Counted from the first letter of the stretch, positions 5,820 to 12,144 are shown. The stretch is 14,508 nt of DNA from Stenotrophomonas sp. (GCA_003510825.1 DOKO01000280.1:1-14508); one strand, 5' to 3'. Notes: generated from the letters alone by a model not told the origin. Translations and numbers: made by a program.

Positions 5820-6239
5820 ATGGCAGACGGAAGCAATGAACGCAGGTCGCTCTCGGCCACCTTGGTCATCGCCGATGCCAATCCCTGGATACGTCGCGAG
5901 CTGAGTCAGCAGATCCGCCCACACCTGCCCACGGAAACAATCCACGAAGCCCGCTCGCCTTCCGAAGTACTGATGCGGGTTGCCGATCCTCGTTGCCGCG
6001 TGCTGGTGATCGACCCCTGCATGCCGACGGTAGGCCAGACCGACGGCACACCTTTGTTGCGCCGCATCTGTTGCCTCCGTCGGGACCTGCACATCCTGGT
6101 GCTTGCCCGCCAACCGCAGCAGCTGTTGCGCGACAAGGCGTTTCCCAGGCAGATCGGCCACGTCTACGGCAAGAACATCAGTGCGACCTGGCTGTGCCGC
6201 TTCGTCGACCGGGCCCTGGCGGAGGCCGAAGCCGCCTGA
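5820..6239 (+). CDS. receiver-only response-regulator-like protein (139 aa)
   Basis: A stand-alone receiver domain without a DNA-binding part. It aligns along its length with the receiver of the RcsB-like regulator at 1077-1736: LVIADANPWIRRE matches IAIADDHPIV, VLVIDPCMP matches VVTDFSMP, and the following TDG-x-x-LL matches SDG-x-x-ML. The phospho-acceptor aspartate (D65) and lysine (K118) are kept, but the second acid of the metal-binding pair is Ala20 and the switch Thr/Ser position is Leu95. Phosphorylation may therefore be weak or absent. It might act as a partner or competitor of the full regulator, or bind a pilus component (inference). It lies 66 bp after pilin 2 and may be co-transcribed. 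Confidence 0.85.
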   Translation: MADGSNERRSLSATLVIADANPWIRRELSQQIRPHLPTETIHEARSPSEVLMRVADPRCRVLVIDPCMPTVGQTDGTPLLRRICCLRRDLHILVLARQPQQLLRDKAFPRQIGHVYGKNISATWLCRFVDRALAEAEAA

Positions 6240-6257
6240 CCTTCGTGCGCCGGCGCT

Positions 6258-6464
6258 TCAGTGGCTGAAATGCACCGCGTCGACGGTGTTGCCCAGGGCC
6301 TCCACGCGCACCGTGCTGTCCTGGCCGGTGCGGCGGTGGTGGTCGCTGGCGCGCCGCAGGGCGGCATCGAAGGCGGCGGCGCCGCTGGCGAAGGGTTCGG
6401 AGACCGCGGTCGCCGGGTCCAGGACAGACCAGCGCGCGGCACTGCATTTGACGGTAATGACCAT
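6258..6464 (-). CDS. small DUF2188-like hypothetical protein, paralogue 2 (68 aa)
   Basis: Function unknown. The protein is 68 residues with the shared pattern W-x-V-L-x-P, F-x-x-G-x-x-A-F-D-A-A, H-x-x-x-T-G-Q and VRVEALG of the paralogue at 48-251. The start at 6464 is fixed by AAGGAG 6 nt upstream; longer forms lack this. It is convergent with the receiver gene, with 18 bp between the two stops. Its position on the far side of the pilin/GTPase cluster from its paralogue is notable. No catalytic motif is seen. Confidence 0.8.
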   Translation of the reverse strand: MVITVKCSAARWSVLDPATAVSEPFASGAAAFDAALRRASDHHRRTGQDSTVRVEALGNTVDAVHFSH

Positions 6465-6629
6465 GGTGGACTCCTTGGAGGGAGGGGGCAGCGGCATCGG
6501 GCCGTCTGCGGTTGCCGCCCACACTAGGGAGCCCGTCAGGGAGTGCCTATCGGATTAGTACGAAAATTCCCAAGCAGAACGTCAGAACACCACGCCCATC
6601 ACATCCCTGAGTCCGTTTAGTGAAAGTTT

Positions 6630-6649
6630 TTCGTGACTCTTGTCACGAA
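6630..6649. promoter_or_regulatory. CRP/Clp-like palindrome in promoter region
   Basis: TTCGTGACTCTTGTCACGAA is a perfect 8+4+8 inverted repeat containing GTGA-N6-TCAC, the core of CRP-family sites (Clp in Xanthomonadaceae). It lies 46 nt before a small plus-strand ORF and about 210 nt before the lipoprotein gene. The outer bases differ from the TGTGA consensus. A TTGTCA overlapping its right half could serve as a -35 box, but no good -10 is visible. Confidence 0.4.
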
Positions 6650-6695
6650 GTCAGCAGCGCTTCACACTACCGTCACCAACAGGGGCCCCTTCCAC

Positions 6696-6800
6696 ATGCG
6701 CACCTCGCTTCCGATGCAGCGTTCGACCTTGCTGAAGTTCTACTTCGTGGCCAGCTATCTGGTCCTGTTCGAGGAACTGGTGCGCGCCAGCATCAGCTGA
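6696..6800 (+). CDS. very small hydrophobic ORF (34 aa)
   Basis: A 34-residue reading frame beginning MRTSLPMQRSTLLKFYF and continuing through a hydrophobic stretch (YFVASYLVLFEELV) to a TGA at 6798. AGGGG lies about 10 nt upstream. The composition suggests a single-pass or membrane-associated micro-protein. It follows the CRP-like palindrome and precedes the lipoprotein gene by 60 bp. Without homologues it could be chance, but its amphipathic, basic-then-hydrophobic layout favours a real small protein. Confidence 0.45.
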   Translation: MRTSLPMQRSTLLKFYFVASYLVLFEELVRASIS

Positions 6801-6860
6801 GCGCTTGTCGCCCGGGCGGAGGCGGCCGACACTGAGGCCCCCGCACCCGAGGCCACGCCG

Positions 6861-7148
6861 ATGAAGACCGCTTTCCTGCCGGTGCTGCTGATGCTGGCCA
6901 TGGGCGGCTGCGCCCAGCCCGGACCCGTGCCCGCGCCGACGCCTGCCAGCGATCCCACCACCGCCGCGCCCGTTGTCGGCGGTGATCGCGACGCACACGG
7001 CTGCATCGGTTCGGCCGGCTACCAGTGGTGCCAGCGCAGCGGACGCTGCGAGCGGCCGTGGGAGCTGGCCCAGGCACAGGGCCTGGCGAACACCGCCGAG
7101 GCCATCGACACGTGGTGTGCGCTGCCGCCCACGCCCGCGCGGAAGTAA
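6861..7148 (+). CDS. putative lipoprotein with a Cys/Trp-rich module (95 aa)
   Basis: The N-terminus (MKTAFLPVLLMLAMGGC) has a hydrophobic core and ends in a lipobox-like MGGC with C17 as the likely lipidated residue; Met at -3 is not the usual Leu, so lipidation is probable rather than certain. A Pro/Ala-rich linker follows, then a compact module with C-I-G-S-A-G-Y-x-W-C and C-x-R-P-W-E-L, three cysteines in all, ending in DTWCALPP. Modules with C-I-x-S-A-G-Y-x-W-C-x(n)-C-x-R-P-W-E occur in small envelope proteins of unknown role. GAGG is 8 nt before the start. The next gene begins 9 bp downstream. Confidence 0.8.
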   Translation: MKTAFLPVLLMLAMGGCAQPGPVPAPTPASDPTTAAPVVGGDRDAHGCIGSAGYQWCQRSGRCERPWELAQAQGLANTAEAIDTWCALPPTPARK

Positions 7149-7157
7149 ACTTCCCGC

Positions 7158-7391
7158 ATGTCCGACCTCAGCCCCCTGCCCCGCCTCGAGCCGGGCCGTT
7201 ACCGCCATTTCAAGGGCGGTCTGTATGAAGTAATCGATATCGTGCGCAGCAGCGAGACCCTGCAGCCGCAGGTGCTGTACCGCGCCCTGTACGGCGAAGG
7301 CGGCCTGTGGGTGCGCCCGTACGCCATGTTCGTCGAACAGGTACCGGGCGAGCACGGCCCGCAGCCGCGTTTCGCCCGCATCGACGGCTGA
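7158..7391 (+). CDS. DUF1653 family protein (77 aa)
   Basis: A small soluble protein that matches the DUF1653 pattern: G-R-Y-R-H-F-K-G-G-L-Y-E-V near the start, then S-E-T-L-x-P-x-V-L-Y-R-A-L-Y-G and GLWVRPYAMF. The length is typical of the family. Its biochemical role is not known. It follows the lipoprotein gene by 9 bp, so the two may share a transcript. No strong ribosome site is present, and coupling to the upstream gene is possible. Confidence 0.9.
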   Translation: MSDLSPLPRLEPGRYRHFKGGLYEVIDIVRSSETLQPQVLYRALYGEGGLWVRPYAMFVEQVPGEHGPQPRFARIDG

Positions 7392-7463
7392 GCCCGGCGT
7401 TCACGGCGCCCCGACGCGCCGGCCGCGCATGCTCGGCAACACCTCCCGGGCTCGTCGGCCAGC

Positions 7464-8231
7464 ATGCGCCAGTGCATCGTTCTGTTCGGCCTTTCCGTGG
7501 CCTGCCTGTCCGCACGGGCGGAGCCACCCTCCAGTCCTCCCGACTTTGACCGGCCCGGCCTTGGCGCTGGCACCGACACGGTGCCTCGCGGGGCCGCCGC
7601 GCTCGAGTTCGGGCTGCCTGCTTACCTGCGCGAATCCGGCGCCGAGCGTGTCCGCAGCACGACGTGGTCAGGCGATGTCCTGCTGCGCACCGGACTGGCG
7701 CCCGGCCTGGAACTGCAGCTCTCGGGCACCCCTTGGAACCGCCAGCGCCTGCGCGCGCCGGATGGCTCAGAGAGCCGCCTGCGCGGGGCCGGCGACAGCA
7801 GCGCGGGCCTGAAATGGGCCGGCCCGGGCAGCAATGACCGCACCGCGTGGGCAGTACTGGCCTCGGCCGTGGTAGCGCGCGGCGACGCCGCCTTCAGCGA
7901 CGGTCGCCAGTACGCGCTGGCGGTCAGCGTCGAACAGTCACTCAACGATCAATGGCAGCTTGCGCTGTTTGCGCAGCAGCAGCGCGGTGCCGGCCAACGC
8001 ACCACCACCTGGGCGCCCAGCATTTCGCTGCAGGCCACGCCGACGGTGTCCACCTACCTGGAAGCTGGTTTCTTCGACGCCAGCGATGGCCCCGACCAGT
8101 CCATTGCCGGCGCGGGACTGAGCTGGCGGGTGCGGCCCAGCGTCCAGCTCGATGTTTCATTCGATGTGGGCCTGGACGATGAGAGCCCGGATCTGCAGTT
8201 CGCCACCGGGCTGTCGGTCTACCTGGACTGA
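7464..8231 (+). CDS. secreted outer-membrane beta-barrel-like protein (255 aa)
   Basis: A signal peptide (MRQCIVLFGLSVACLSARA, cleavage after ARA at residue 19) leads into a protein of alternating polar and aromatic residues with no long hydrophobic helix, as in outer-membrane beta barrels. Segments such as GLAPGLELQLSGTPW, SAGLKWAGPG, YALAVSVEQSL and the C-terminal FATGLSVYLD fit a barrel of the phenol-degradation MetA/transporter-like group; that family call is tentative. The gene lies 72 bp after the DUF1653 gene. A weak ribosome site means the start is not certain, but the signal peptide supports 7464. Confidence 0.7.
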   Translation: MRQCIVLFGLSVACLSARAEPPSSPPDFDRPGLGAGTDTVPRGAAALEFGLPAYLRESGAERVRSTTWSGDVLLRTGLAPGLELQLSGTPWNRQRLRAPDGSESRLRGAGDSSAGLKWAGPGSNDRTAWAVLASAVVARGDAAFSDGRQYALAVSVEQSLNDQWQLALFAQQQRGAGQRTTTWAPSISLQATPTVSTYLEAGFFDASDGPDQSIAGAGLSWRVRPSVQLDVSFDVGLDDESPDLQFATGLSVYLD

Positions 8232-8254
8232 GCCGGGCAGCGCTGGGCTACAAT
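8226..8254 (+). promoter_or_regulatory. probable promoter of the TetR-SMR operon
   Basis: TACAAT at 8249-8254 is a good -10 box. A -35 candidate GACTGA lies 17 bp upstream (8226-8231) and is weak. The operator at 8258-8271 starts three bases past the -10, over the expected start of transcription. Confidence 0.55.
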
Positions 8255-8257
8255 CAT

Positions 8258-8271
8258 ACCGTCCAGTCGGT
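8258..8271. promoter_or_regulatory. probable TetR operator
   Basis: ACCG-TCCAGT-CGGT is an inverted repeat with ACCG/CGGT arms, placed between the -10 box and the start codon of the TetR gene. Such a site fits self-repression of the regulator and the efflux gene behind it. The arms and position are seen; binding is inferred. Confidence 0.55.
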
Positions 8272-8282
8272 TTCCTTCTCCC

Positions 8283-8855
8283 ATGTCCGCATCCCCCGCC
8301 CTCACGCGCCGCAAGGCGCCCGATCTCGTGCGCCAGGCCCTGCTGGACGCCACTGCCCGCGTGATCCGGCAGGAAGGGCTGGCCGCGCTGACGGTGCAGG
8401 ACGTCGCTGACGCCGCCGGGGTCAGCAAGGGCGCCCTGTTCCACCACTTCAGCAGCAAGCAGGCGCTGCTGGATGCAACGCTGGGCGCGATGCTCGATGA
8501 TTTCGAGCAGGATCTGCGCGCGCACATGCAGCGGGCACCCGCCAGCCACGGCTGCTTTACCCGCGCCTACGTCGAGGTCACCTTCGACCACCTGCTGCAG
8601 CAGACCCAGGATGACGACATCGGCCTGACGATGGCCAACCTGCTGGAACCGGCGATGCTGGCGCACTGGCGCGAATGGATGCGCGGCATGCTGGCGGAGT
8701 TCCCAGGCGAGGCCAGCGATCCGCGCCTGTACACGGCGCGCTGTGCCGCCGATGGCTACTGGGCGACGGCCTATGGTCGGCCGCTGGACGAGGAAGAGCG
8801 CCGCAATGCGTTGGCCATGGCGGCCGAGGCGATGAAACTGTGCACGCCCGGCTGA
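8283..8855 (+). CDS. TetR-family transcriptional regulator (190 aa)
   Basis: A TetR-type repressor. The helix-turn-helix is at about 37-56 (LTVQDVADAAGVSKGALFHHF), followed by SSKQALLDATL at the start of the ligand-binding domain. The C-terminal domain is diverged, as is usual, with a long helical region. The stop is 13 bp before the start of an EmrE-like transporter, so the pair form an operon. The presumed operator lies just upstream. The likely role is to relieve repression of the transporter when a lipophilic or quaternary amine compound is bound; that is inference from context. No ribosome site is evident, the leader being short and pyrimidine-rich. Confidence 0.93.
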   Translation: MSASPALTRRKAPDLVRQALLDATARVIRQEGLAALTVQDVADAAGVSKGALFHHFSSKQALLDATLGAMLDDFEQDLRAHMQRAPASHGCFTRAYVEVTFDHLLQQTQDDDIGLTMANLLEPAMLAHWREWMRGMLAEFPGEASDPRLYTARCAADGYWATAYGRPLDEEERRNALAMAAEAMKLCTPG

Positions 8856-8868
8856 CCTGGAGACCTTG

Positions 8869-9201
8869 ATGAATCCCTATGCCTGCCTGGCCGCCGCGAT
8901 CGCGCTGGAGGTGATCGCCACCTCGCTGCTGAAAGCCTCCGAGGGCATGAGCCGCCTCGCTCCCACGCTGGGCGCGCTGGCCTGCTACGGCGTGTGCTTC
9001 TACCTGCTGGCGCTCACCATGAAATCCATCCCCACCGGCATCGTCTATGCGATCTGGTCAGGGGTGGGCATCGTGCTGATCTCGGTCATCGGCCTGCTGG
9101 TGTTCAAGCAGCGCCTGGACACGCCGGCACTGATCGGCATCGGCCTGATCTGCGCGGGCGTGCTGGTGATCAATCTGTTCTCGAAAAGCAGCGCGCACTG
9201 A
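8869..9201 (+). CDS. EmrE-like small multidrug resistance transporter (110 aa)
   Basis: A four-helix inner-membrane proton antiporter of the SMR family. Length (110 aa) and landmark residues match EmrE: E14 in the first helix, Y40, Y60 and W63 in the segment PTGIVYAIWSGVGIVLIS, and the ending ICAGVLVINL. The family exports quaternary ammonium and related cations as a dimer. The ATG at 8869 is chosen over the TTG at 8866 because GGAG lies 6 nt upstream and the protein then begins MNPY, as in EmrE. It lies directly behind the TetR gene and is probably controlled by it. A specific gene name is not given because several SMR groups exist. Confidence 0.93.
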   Translation: MNPYACLAAAIALEVIATSLLKASEGMSRLAPTLGALACYGVCFYLLALTMKSIPTGIVYAIWSGVGIVLISVIGLLVFKQRLDTPALIGIGLICAGVLVINLFSKSSAH

Positions 9202-9212
9202 GCGCGCTGCTT
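9186..9212 (-). terminator. hairpin between convergent SMR and DUF1328 genes
   Basis: AAGCAGCGCGC (9186-9196), loop ACTGA and GCGCGCTGCTT (9202-9212) form a perfect 11-bp stem. Read on the minus strand it is followed by TT, giving a TTTT run with the stem end, 22 nt past the DUF1328 stop. It therefore fits an intrinsic terminator for that gene and overlaps the stop codon of the SMR gene on the other strand. Confidence 0.65.
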
Positions 9213-9233
9213 GAGGTTGCCTTCGGCGCTGGG

Positions 9234-9410
9234 TCAGGAGGCGACCTTCTTGGCGATGCTCATCCCGATCAGGAACAGGATCACCGCGATGATGATGCCG
9301 GCCCAGAACAGGAACTTGGCGATGCCGACTGCGGCACCGGCGATGCCGCCGAAGCCGAGCACACCGGCGATGAGGCCGATGACGGCGAAGATGATGGCCC
9401 ACTTGATCAT
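9234..9410 (-). CDS. DUF1328 (YtjA-like) small membrane protein (58 aa)
   Basis: A small two-helix membrane protein: MIKWAIIFAVIGLIAGVLGF then a glycine/alanine turn and KFLFWAGIIIAVILFLIG, ending in basic residues. This is the DUF1328/YtjA pattern, a widespread family of about 55-60 residues often linked to stress in other bacteria, with no defined activity. The start at 9410 is supported by AAAGGA 5 nt upstream; the longer frame has no ribosome site. It is convergent with the SMR gene and separated from it by the hairpin at 9186-9212. Confidence 0.88.
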   Translation of the reverse strand: MIKWAIIFAVIGLIAGVLGFGGIAGAAVGIAKFLFWAGIIIAVILFLIGMSIAKKVAS

Positions 9411-9506
9411 ATCGATCCTTTCCCCTGGGGAATGCTGACGGTATGAACAGGTTAAGCAGCTTCCGATGCCCGCCCCGTGAGCGCGCCGCGCGCGCGGCGT
9501 GAACAT

Positions 9507-10145
9507 TCAGCGCGGACGGAAACGCAGCAGCGCGACTGCGAAGGCCAGGAACACGCTGCCCACCAGGCGCTCGAACCAGCGCTGCGCGAAGGGTTTGGCG
9601 AGCCAGCGACGCAGGCTGTGGCCGCCGGCGGCATACATCACGTACCAGAACAGTTCGCAGCTGGCGAAGGTGGCCACCAGCACGGTGTACTGCAGGCCCT
9701 GCGCTCGCGTGGGATCGACGAACTGCGGCAGGAACGCAGCGGCGAACAACAGCAGCTTCGGGTTGCTCAGGCCCACCAGCAGGCCGCCGCGGAAGACCGC
9801 CCCTGCACCGTGGACCGGCTCCAGCGGCAGCTCGCCTGCGCTGGCCGCCGGGGCCGGCCGACAACTGTCGCGCCACGCCTTGATGCCCAGCCAGGCCAGG
9901 TAGGCCACGCCGAGATAGCGCAGCACCTCGAACAGCATCGGCGAGGAACGCAGCAGCGCGCTCAGTCCGGCGGCGGAGGCGGCGAGCACCAGCAGCATGG
10001 CCAGCAGGCAGCCGGCCATGGCCGGCACGCTGCGGCGGAAACCCAGGCCGACGCTGCGGCCAAGGATATGCAGCATGTTCGGGCCCGGCGTGCCACACAG
10101 CACGAAGACCGTGGCGAGGAACCACCACCAGGTTTGCAGGGCCAT
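9507..10145 (-). CDS. LysE/RhtB-family amino-acid exporter (212 aa)
   Basis: A six-helix inner-membrane protein of the LysE superfamily. The N-terminal G-T-P-G-P-N-M motif at about 18-24 is diagnostic, followed by R-S-x-G-x-G-F-R-x-S at the end of the first helix pair, and G-L-x-N-P-K at the start of the C-terminal half. Family members export amino acids or homoserine-type compounds; the actual substrate is not evident. It is divergent from the aspartate/glutamate racemase gene across 150 bp. The context gives no firm link, though both could concern amino acids. A 3' region of 96 bp separates it from the DUF1328 gene. Confidence 0.88.
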   Translation of the reverse strand: MALQTWWWFLATVFVLCGTPGPNMLHILGRSVGLGFRRSVPAMAGCLLAMLLVLAASAAGLSALLRSSPMLFEVLRYLGVAYLAWLGIKAWRDSCRPAPAASAGELPLEPVHGAGAVFRGGLLVGLSNPKLLLFAAAFLPQFVDPTRAQGLQYTVLVATFASCELFWYVMYAAGGHSLRRWLAKPFAQRWFERLVGSVFLAFAVALLRFRPR

Positions 10146-10295
10146 TGCTGTTCTCGACGCGGGAAGCCCGCCAGCTTACGGCGTAGCGCCGCGCGGCGGT
10201 ACGTACAGCCCGGGCCGCGATCGACGGTTACAGAAGGCGGCCAGCATGCGGGGGCCGGTCTGTGCTGCAATGCGGCTTCCAGCACGGAGACACGC

Positions 10296-11021
10296 ATGAA
10301 GACCCTGGGACTGATCGGCGGCATGAGCTGGGAAAGCTCAGCGCAGTACTACCGCCTCATCAACGAGGATGTCCGCCAGCGGCTGGGCGGTGCGCACTCG
10401 GCGCAGCTGCTGCTGTGGTCGGTGGATTTCGCCCGCATCAAGCAGCTGCAGCACGATGGCGACTGGGACGCGCTGGGCGCGGAGATGATCGATGCCGCCC
10501 GGCGGCTGCAGGCGGGTGGCGCCGAGCTGCTGGTGGTCTGCACCAACACCATGCACAAGCTGGCGCCACAGCTGGAAGCCGCCTGCCCACTGCCGCTGCT
10601 GCACATCGCAGATCCCACCGCCGAGGCCATCCTGCGCACGGGCGTGCGCACGGTCGGTCTGCTCGGCACGGCGTTCACCATGGAAGAGGACTTCTACCGC
10701 GGCCGGCTGAGCGAGCGCTTCGGGCTGGAGGTGCTGGTGCCGGATGCCGACGATCGTCGCGACGTGCACGACATCATCTACCGCGAGCTGATTGCCGGCG
10801 TGGTCAGAGAGGCCTCGCGACAGGTGTATGTGGAAGTGATCCAGCGCCTGGTCGCGCGTGGCGCCGAAGCGATCATCCTGGGCTGCACCGAGATCATGCT
10901 GCTGGTCCGCGCGCAGGACAGCCCGGTGCCGCTGTTCGACACCACCACCCTGCACGCGCGCGCCGCCGTGGATGCAGCGCTGGCCAGGGGTCGGAGCCCT
11001 TCGCTGGGCGAAGGGATCTGA
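10296..11021 (+). CDS. aspartate/glutamate racemase family protein, YgeA-like (241 aa)
   Basis: A racemase of the Asp/Glu/hydantoin family. The two catalytic-type cysteines are C82 in VCTNTMHK and C197 in GCTEI; the N-terminus KTLGLIGGMSWESS and the segment SAQLLLWSVDF match the YgeA group, whose E. coli member is 230 aa and is described as a broad-spectrum amino-acid racemase. GGAG lies 6 nt before the start. The body ends at about residue 230 (DAALA); the last 11 residues (RGRSPSLGEGI) and the stop are encoded by the palindromic repeat at 10987-11025, so the native stop has apparently been replaced. Confidence 0.92.
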   Translation: MKTLGLIGGMSWESSAQYYRLINEDVRQRLGGAHSAQLLLWSVDFARIKQLQHDGDWDALGAEMIDAARRLQAGGAELLVVCTNTMHKLAPQLEAACPLPLLHIADPTAEAILRTGVRTVGLLGTAFTMEEDFYRGRLSERFGLEVLVPDADDRRDVHDIIYRELIAGVVREASRQVYVEVIQRLVARGAEAIILGCTEIMLLVRAQDSPVPLFDTTTLHARAAVDAALARGRSPSLGEGI

Positions 11022-11025
11022 CCCC
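10987..11025. repeat. REP-like palindromic repeat, copy 2
   Basis: Outer arms GGGGTC (10987-10992) and GACCCC (11020-11025); inner stem CCCTTCGC (10997-11004), loop TGG and GCGAAGGG (11008-11015). It has the same structure and orientation as the repeat at the left edge of the window. It covers the 3' end of the racemase frame and ends 5 bp before the stop of the next, convergent gene, so it may act as a two-way hairpin. Confidence 0.8.
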
Positions 11026-11030
11026 GTCTT

Positions 11031-11390
11031 TCAGCCTTCGCGTATCTCCAGCGCGGTCACCAACCACTCGACCACCGCCGGCGAATCGCACAGGAAGAAC
11101 ACGGCGTCACCGCTGCGCGCTTCGCTCAGCATGCGGTACACGCTGATGGCCGTGGCCGCCTGGTTGGCAATGAAGACTTCGGTGCTGCGAGGCCCTTCGA
11201 CCTGCCGCGATTCGCGCTGCAGCGCCTGACGCGCGGCAACGGTTTCGGCCGGTTCGGCCTCACGGCTGAGGTCCTCGCCGCGCAGGCCCCAGGACACAAA
11301 GACACGCTTGTCCTTGAACGTGGTGTCCAGGACATGGACGCCGGCCGTGCCTGCGCCAGCCGAGCGATGAATGACGATACTGCTGATCAA
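11031..11390 (-). CDS. uncharacterised protein, probable TTG start (119 aa)
   Basis: I do not recognise this protein. It is soluble with an alternating N-terminal strand pattern (HVLDTTFKDKRVFVSWGLRGEDL), an acidic and Ala/Gln-rich helical centre (ETVAARQALQRES) and a C-terminal region with strand and helix (DAVFFLCDSPAVVEWLVTALE). No motif for a known family is seen. The start is set at TTG 11390, because AGGGGG lies 5 nt upstream and no ATG with a ribosome site is found in the usual range; the frame stays open far upstream into unrelated sequence, so the start is the weak point. It is convergent with the racemase across the repeat. Confidence 0.55.
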   Translation of the reverse strand: MISSIVIHRSAGAGTAGVHVLDTTFKDKRVFVSWGLRGEDLSREAEPAETVAARQALQRESRQVEGPRSTEVFIANQAATAISVYRMLSEARSGDAVFFLCDSPAVVEWLVTALEIREG

Positions 11391-11545
11391 CGCAACCCCC
11401 TGTGGTCGTCGTGGTCCGCGCATCGTCCAGCACGCCCGCCGCAACAGCCGGTAGCGGGTGCGGGAAGAATGCCGATGCGATCGGATGTGCGCCGATGATA
11501 AGGGAAGTACCGCGCCGTATGGGCCGCGGGCCTGAACGCCCGGTA

Positions 11546-11878
11546 TCAGGTGGCAACCGGCAGGTAAGGCGCGACCCGCAACTCCAGCAGCGCCATCAGC
11601 GCCGGGTCCATGCAACGGTAGTCGTCGGGAACGTCCAGGCAGTGCAGCGGCGTGTGTTCCAGCAACCGCGGGAAGGCTGCCTGCAGACGATGCTGGTGCT
11701 TGGGCTCCATGACGAAGATGACATCGGCCCAGCGGATCTCCGCCGGGCTGATGGGATGGCGTGCATGCGGGCTGGTACCCGCCGAACGTGCAGCAAAGCC
11801 AGGCCGCCGTCGCCACATGGCTTCGGCGGTCGGGCTGCGCAGCTGGTTGCGGCTGCAGACAAACAGAAGGTTGATCAT
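11546..11878 (-). CDS. low-molecular-weight protein tyrosine phosphatase-like protein (110 aa)
   Basis: A short member of the low-molecular-weight phosphatase fold. The P-loop at the N-terminus is C8-S-R-N-Q-L-R14-S, fitting C-x5-R-S, followed by PTAE; a D-V-P-D-D-Y segment near residue 82 could supply the general acid. At 110 residues it is shorter than classical enzymes (about 150), matching a compact subgroup. Its substrate is unknown. The start overlaps the stop of the upstream 66-aa gene by four bases (ATGA), so the two are co-translated. A small GC hairpin (11527-11542) follows the stop, without a T run. Confidence 0.85.
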   Translation of the reverse strand: MINLLFVCSRNQLRSPTAEAMWRRRPGFAARSAGTSPHARHPISPAEIRWADVIFVMEPKHQHRLQAAFPRLLEHTPLHCLDVPDDYRCMDPALMALLELRVAPYLPVAT

Positions 11879-12075
11879 CCCTGCTCCAGCAGCTGCGTGG
11901 TGCTGAGGATGGGATAGGCAAACCCCAACTGGCGCGCGCGGATCAGCTTGGCACCGCGCGTGTACAGCAGTTTCCAGTTCTTCTCGGGCTTGAAGACCTG
12001 CACCGGTGCAGGGCGGTCACCGCCGTGGAGGCGTGCCCTGGCACGACGCCAGGCTCGGGTTCTTGCAGTTTCCAT
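11875..12075 (-). CDS. small basic hypothetical protein upstream of the phosphatase (66 aa)
   Basis: Not recognised. The N-terminal third is strongly basic (RTRAWRRARARLHGG); the middle holds VFKPEKNWKLLYTRGAKLIRARQLGF, a mixed basic/aromatic segment, and the end is ILSTTQLLEQG. No signal peptide or membrane segment is present. Its stop overlaps the phosphatase start (ATGA), so it is made with that protein; it may regulate it or be its partner (inference). A GAGAAA sequence lies about 7 nt before the ATG. It lies 68 nt beyond the terminator of the next upstream gene. Confidence 0.65.
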   Translation of the reverse strand: METARTRAWRRARARLHGGDRPAPVQVFKPEKNWKLLYTRGAKLIRARQLGFAYPILSTTQLLEQG

Positions 12076-12144
12076 GATGTTTTCTCGTGAGTACCGGGTT
12101 CAGCAGCCGCAGTAGTACGAGTGATGCGCAGGATACAACGCGAC

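Noticed and set aside
6651..7355. Minus-strand frame of 234 codons opposite the lipoprotein and DUF1653 genes
   Set aside because: The plus-strand genes have a signal sequence and a family pattern; the minus frame has neither.
9058..10128. Long minus-strand frame of 356 codons across the SMR, DUF1328 and LysE region
   Set aside because: It is out of frame with the LysE-family and DUF1328 genes and has a low-complexity Arg/Ala/Gly composition without motifs.
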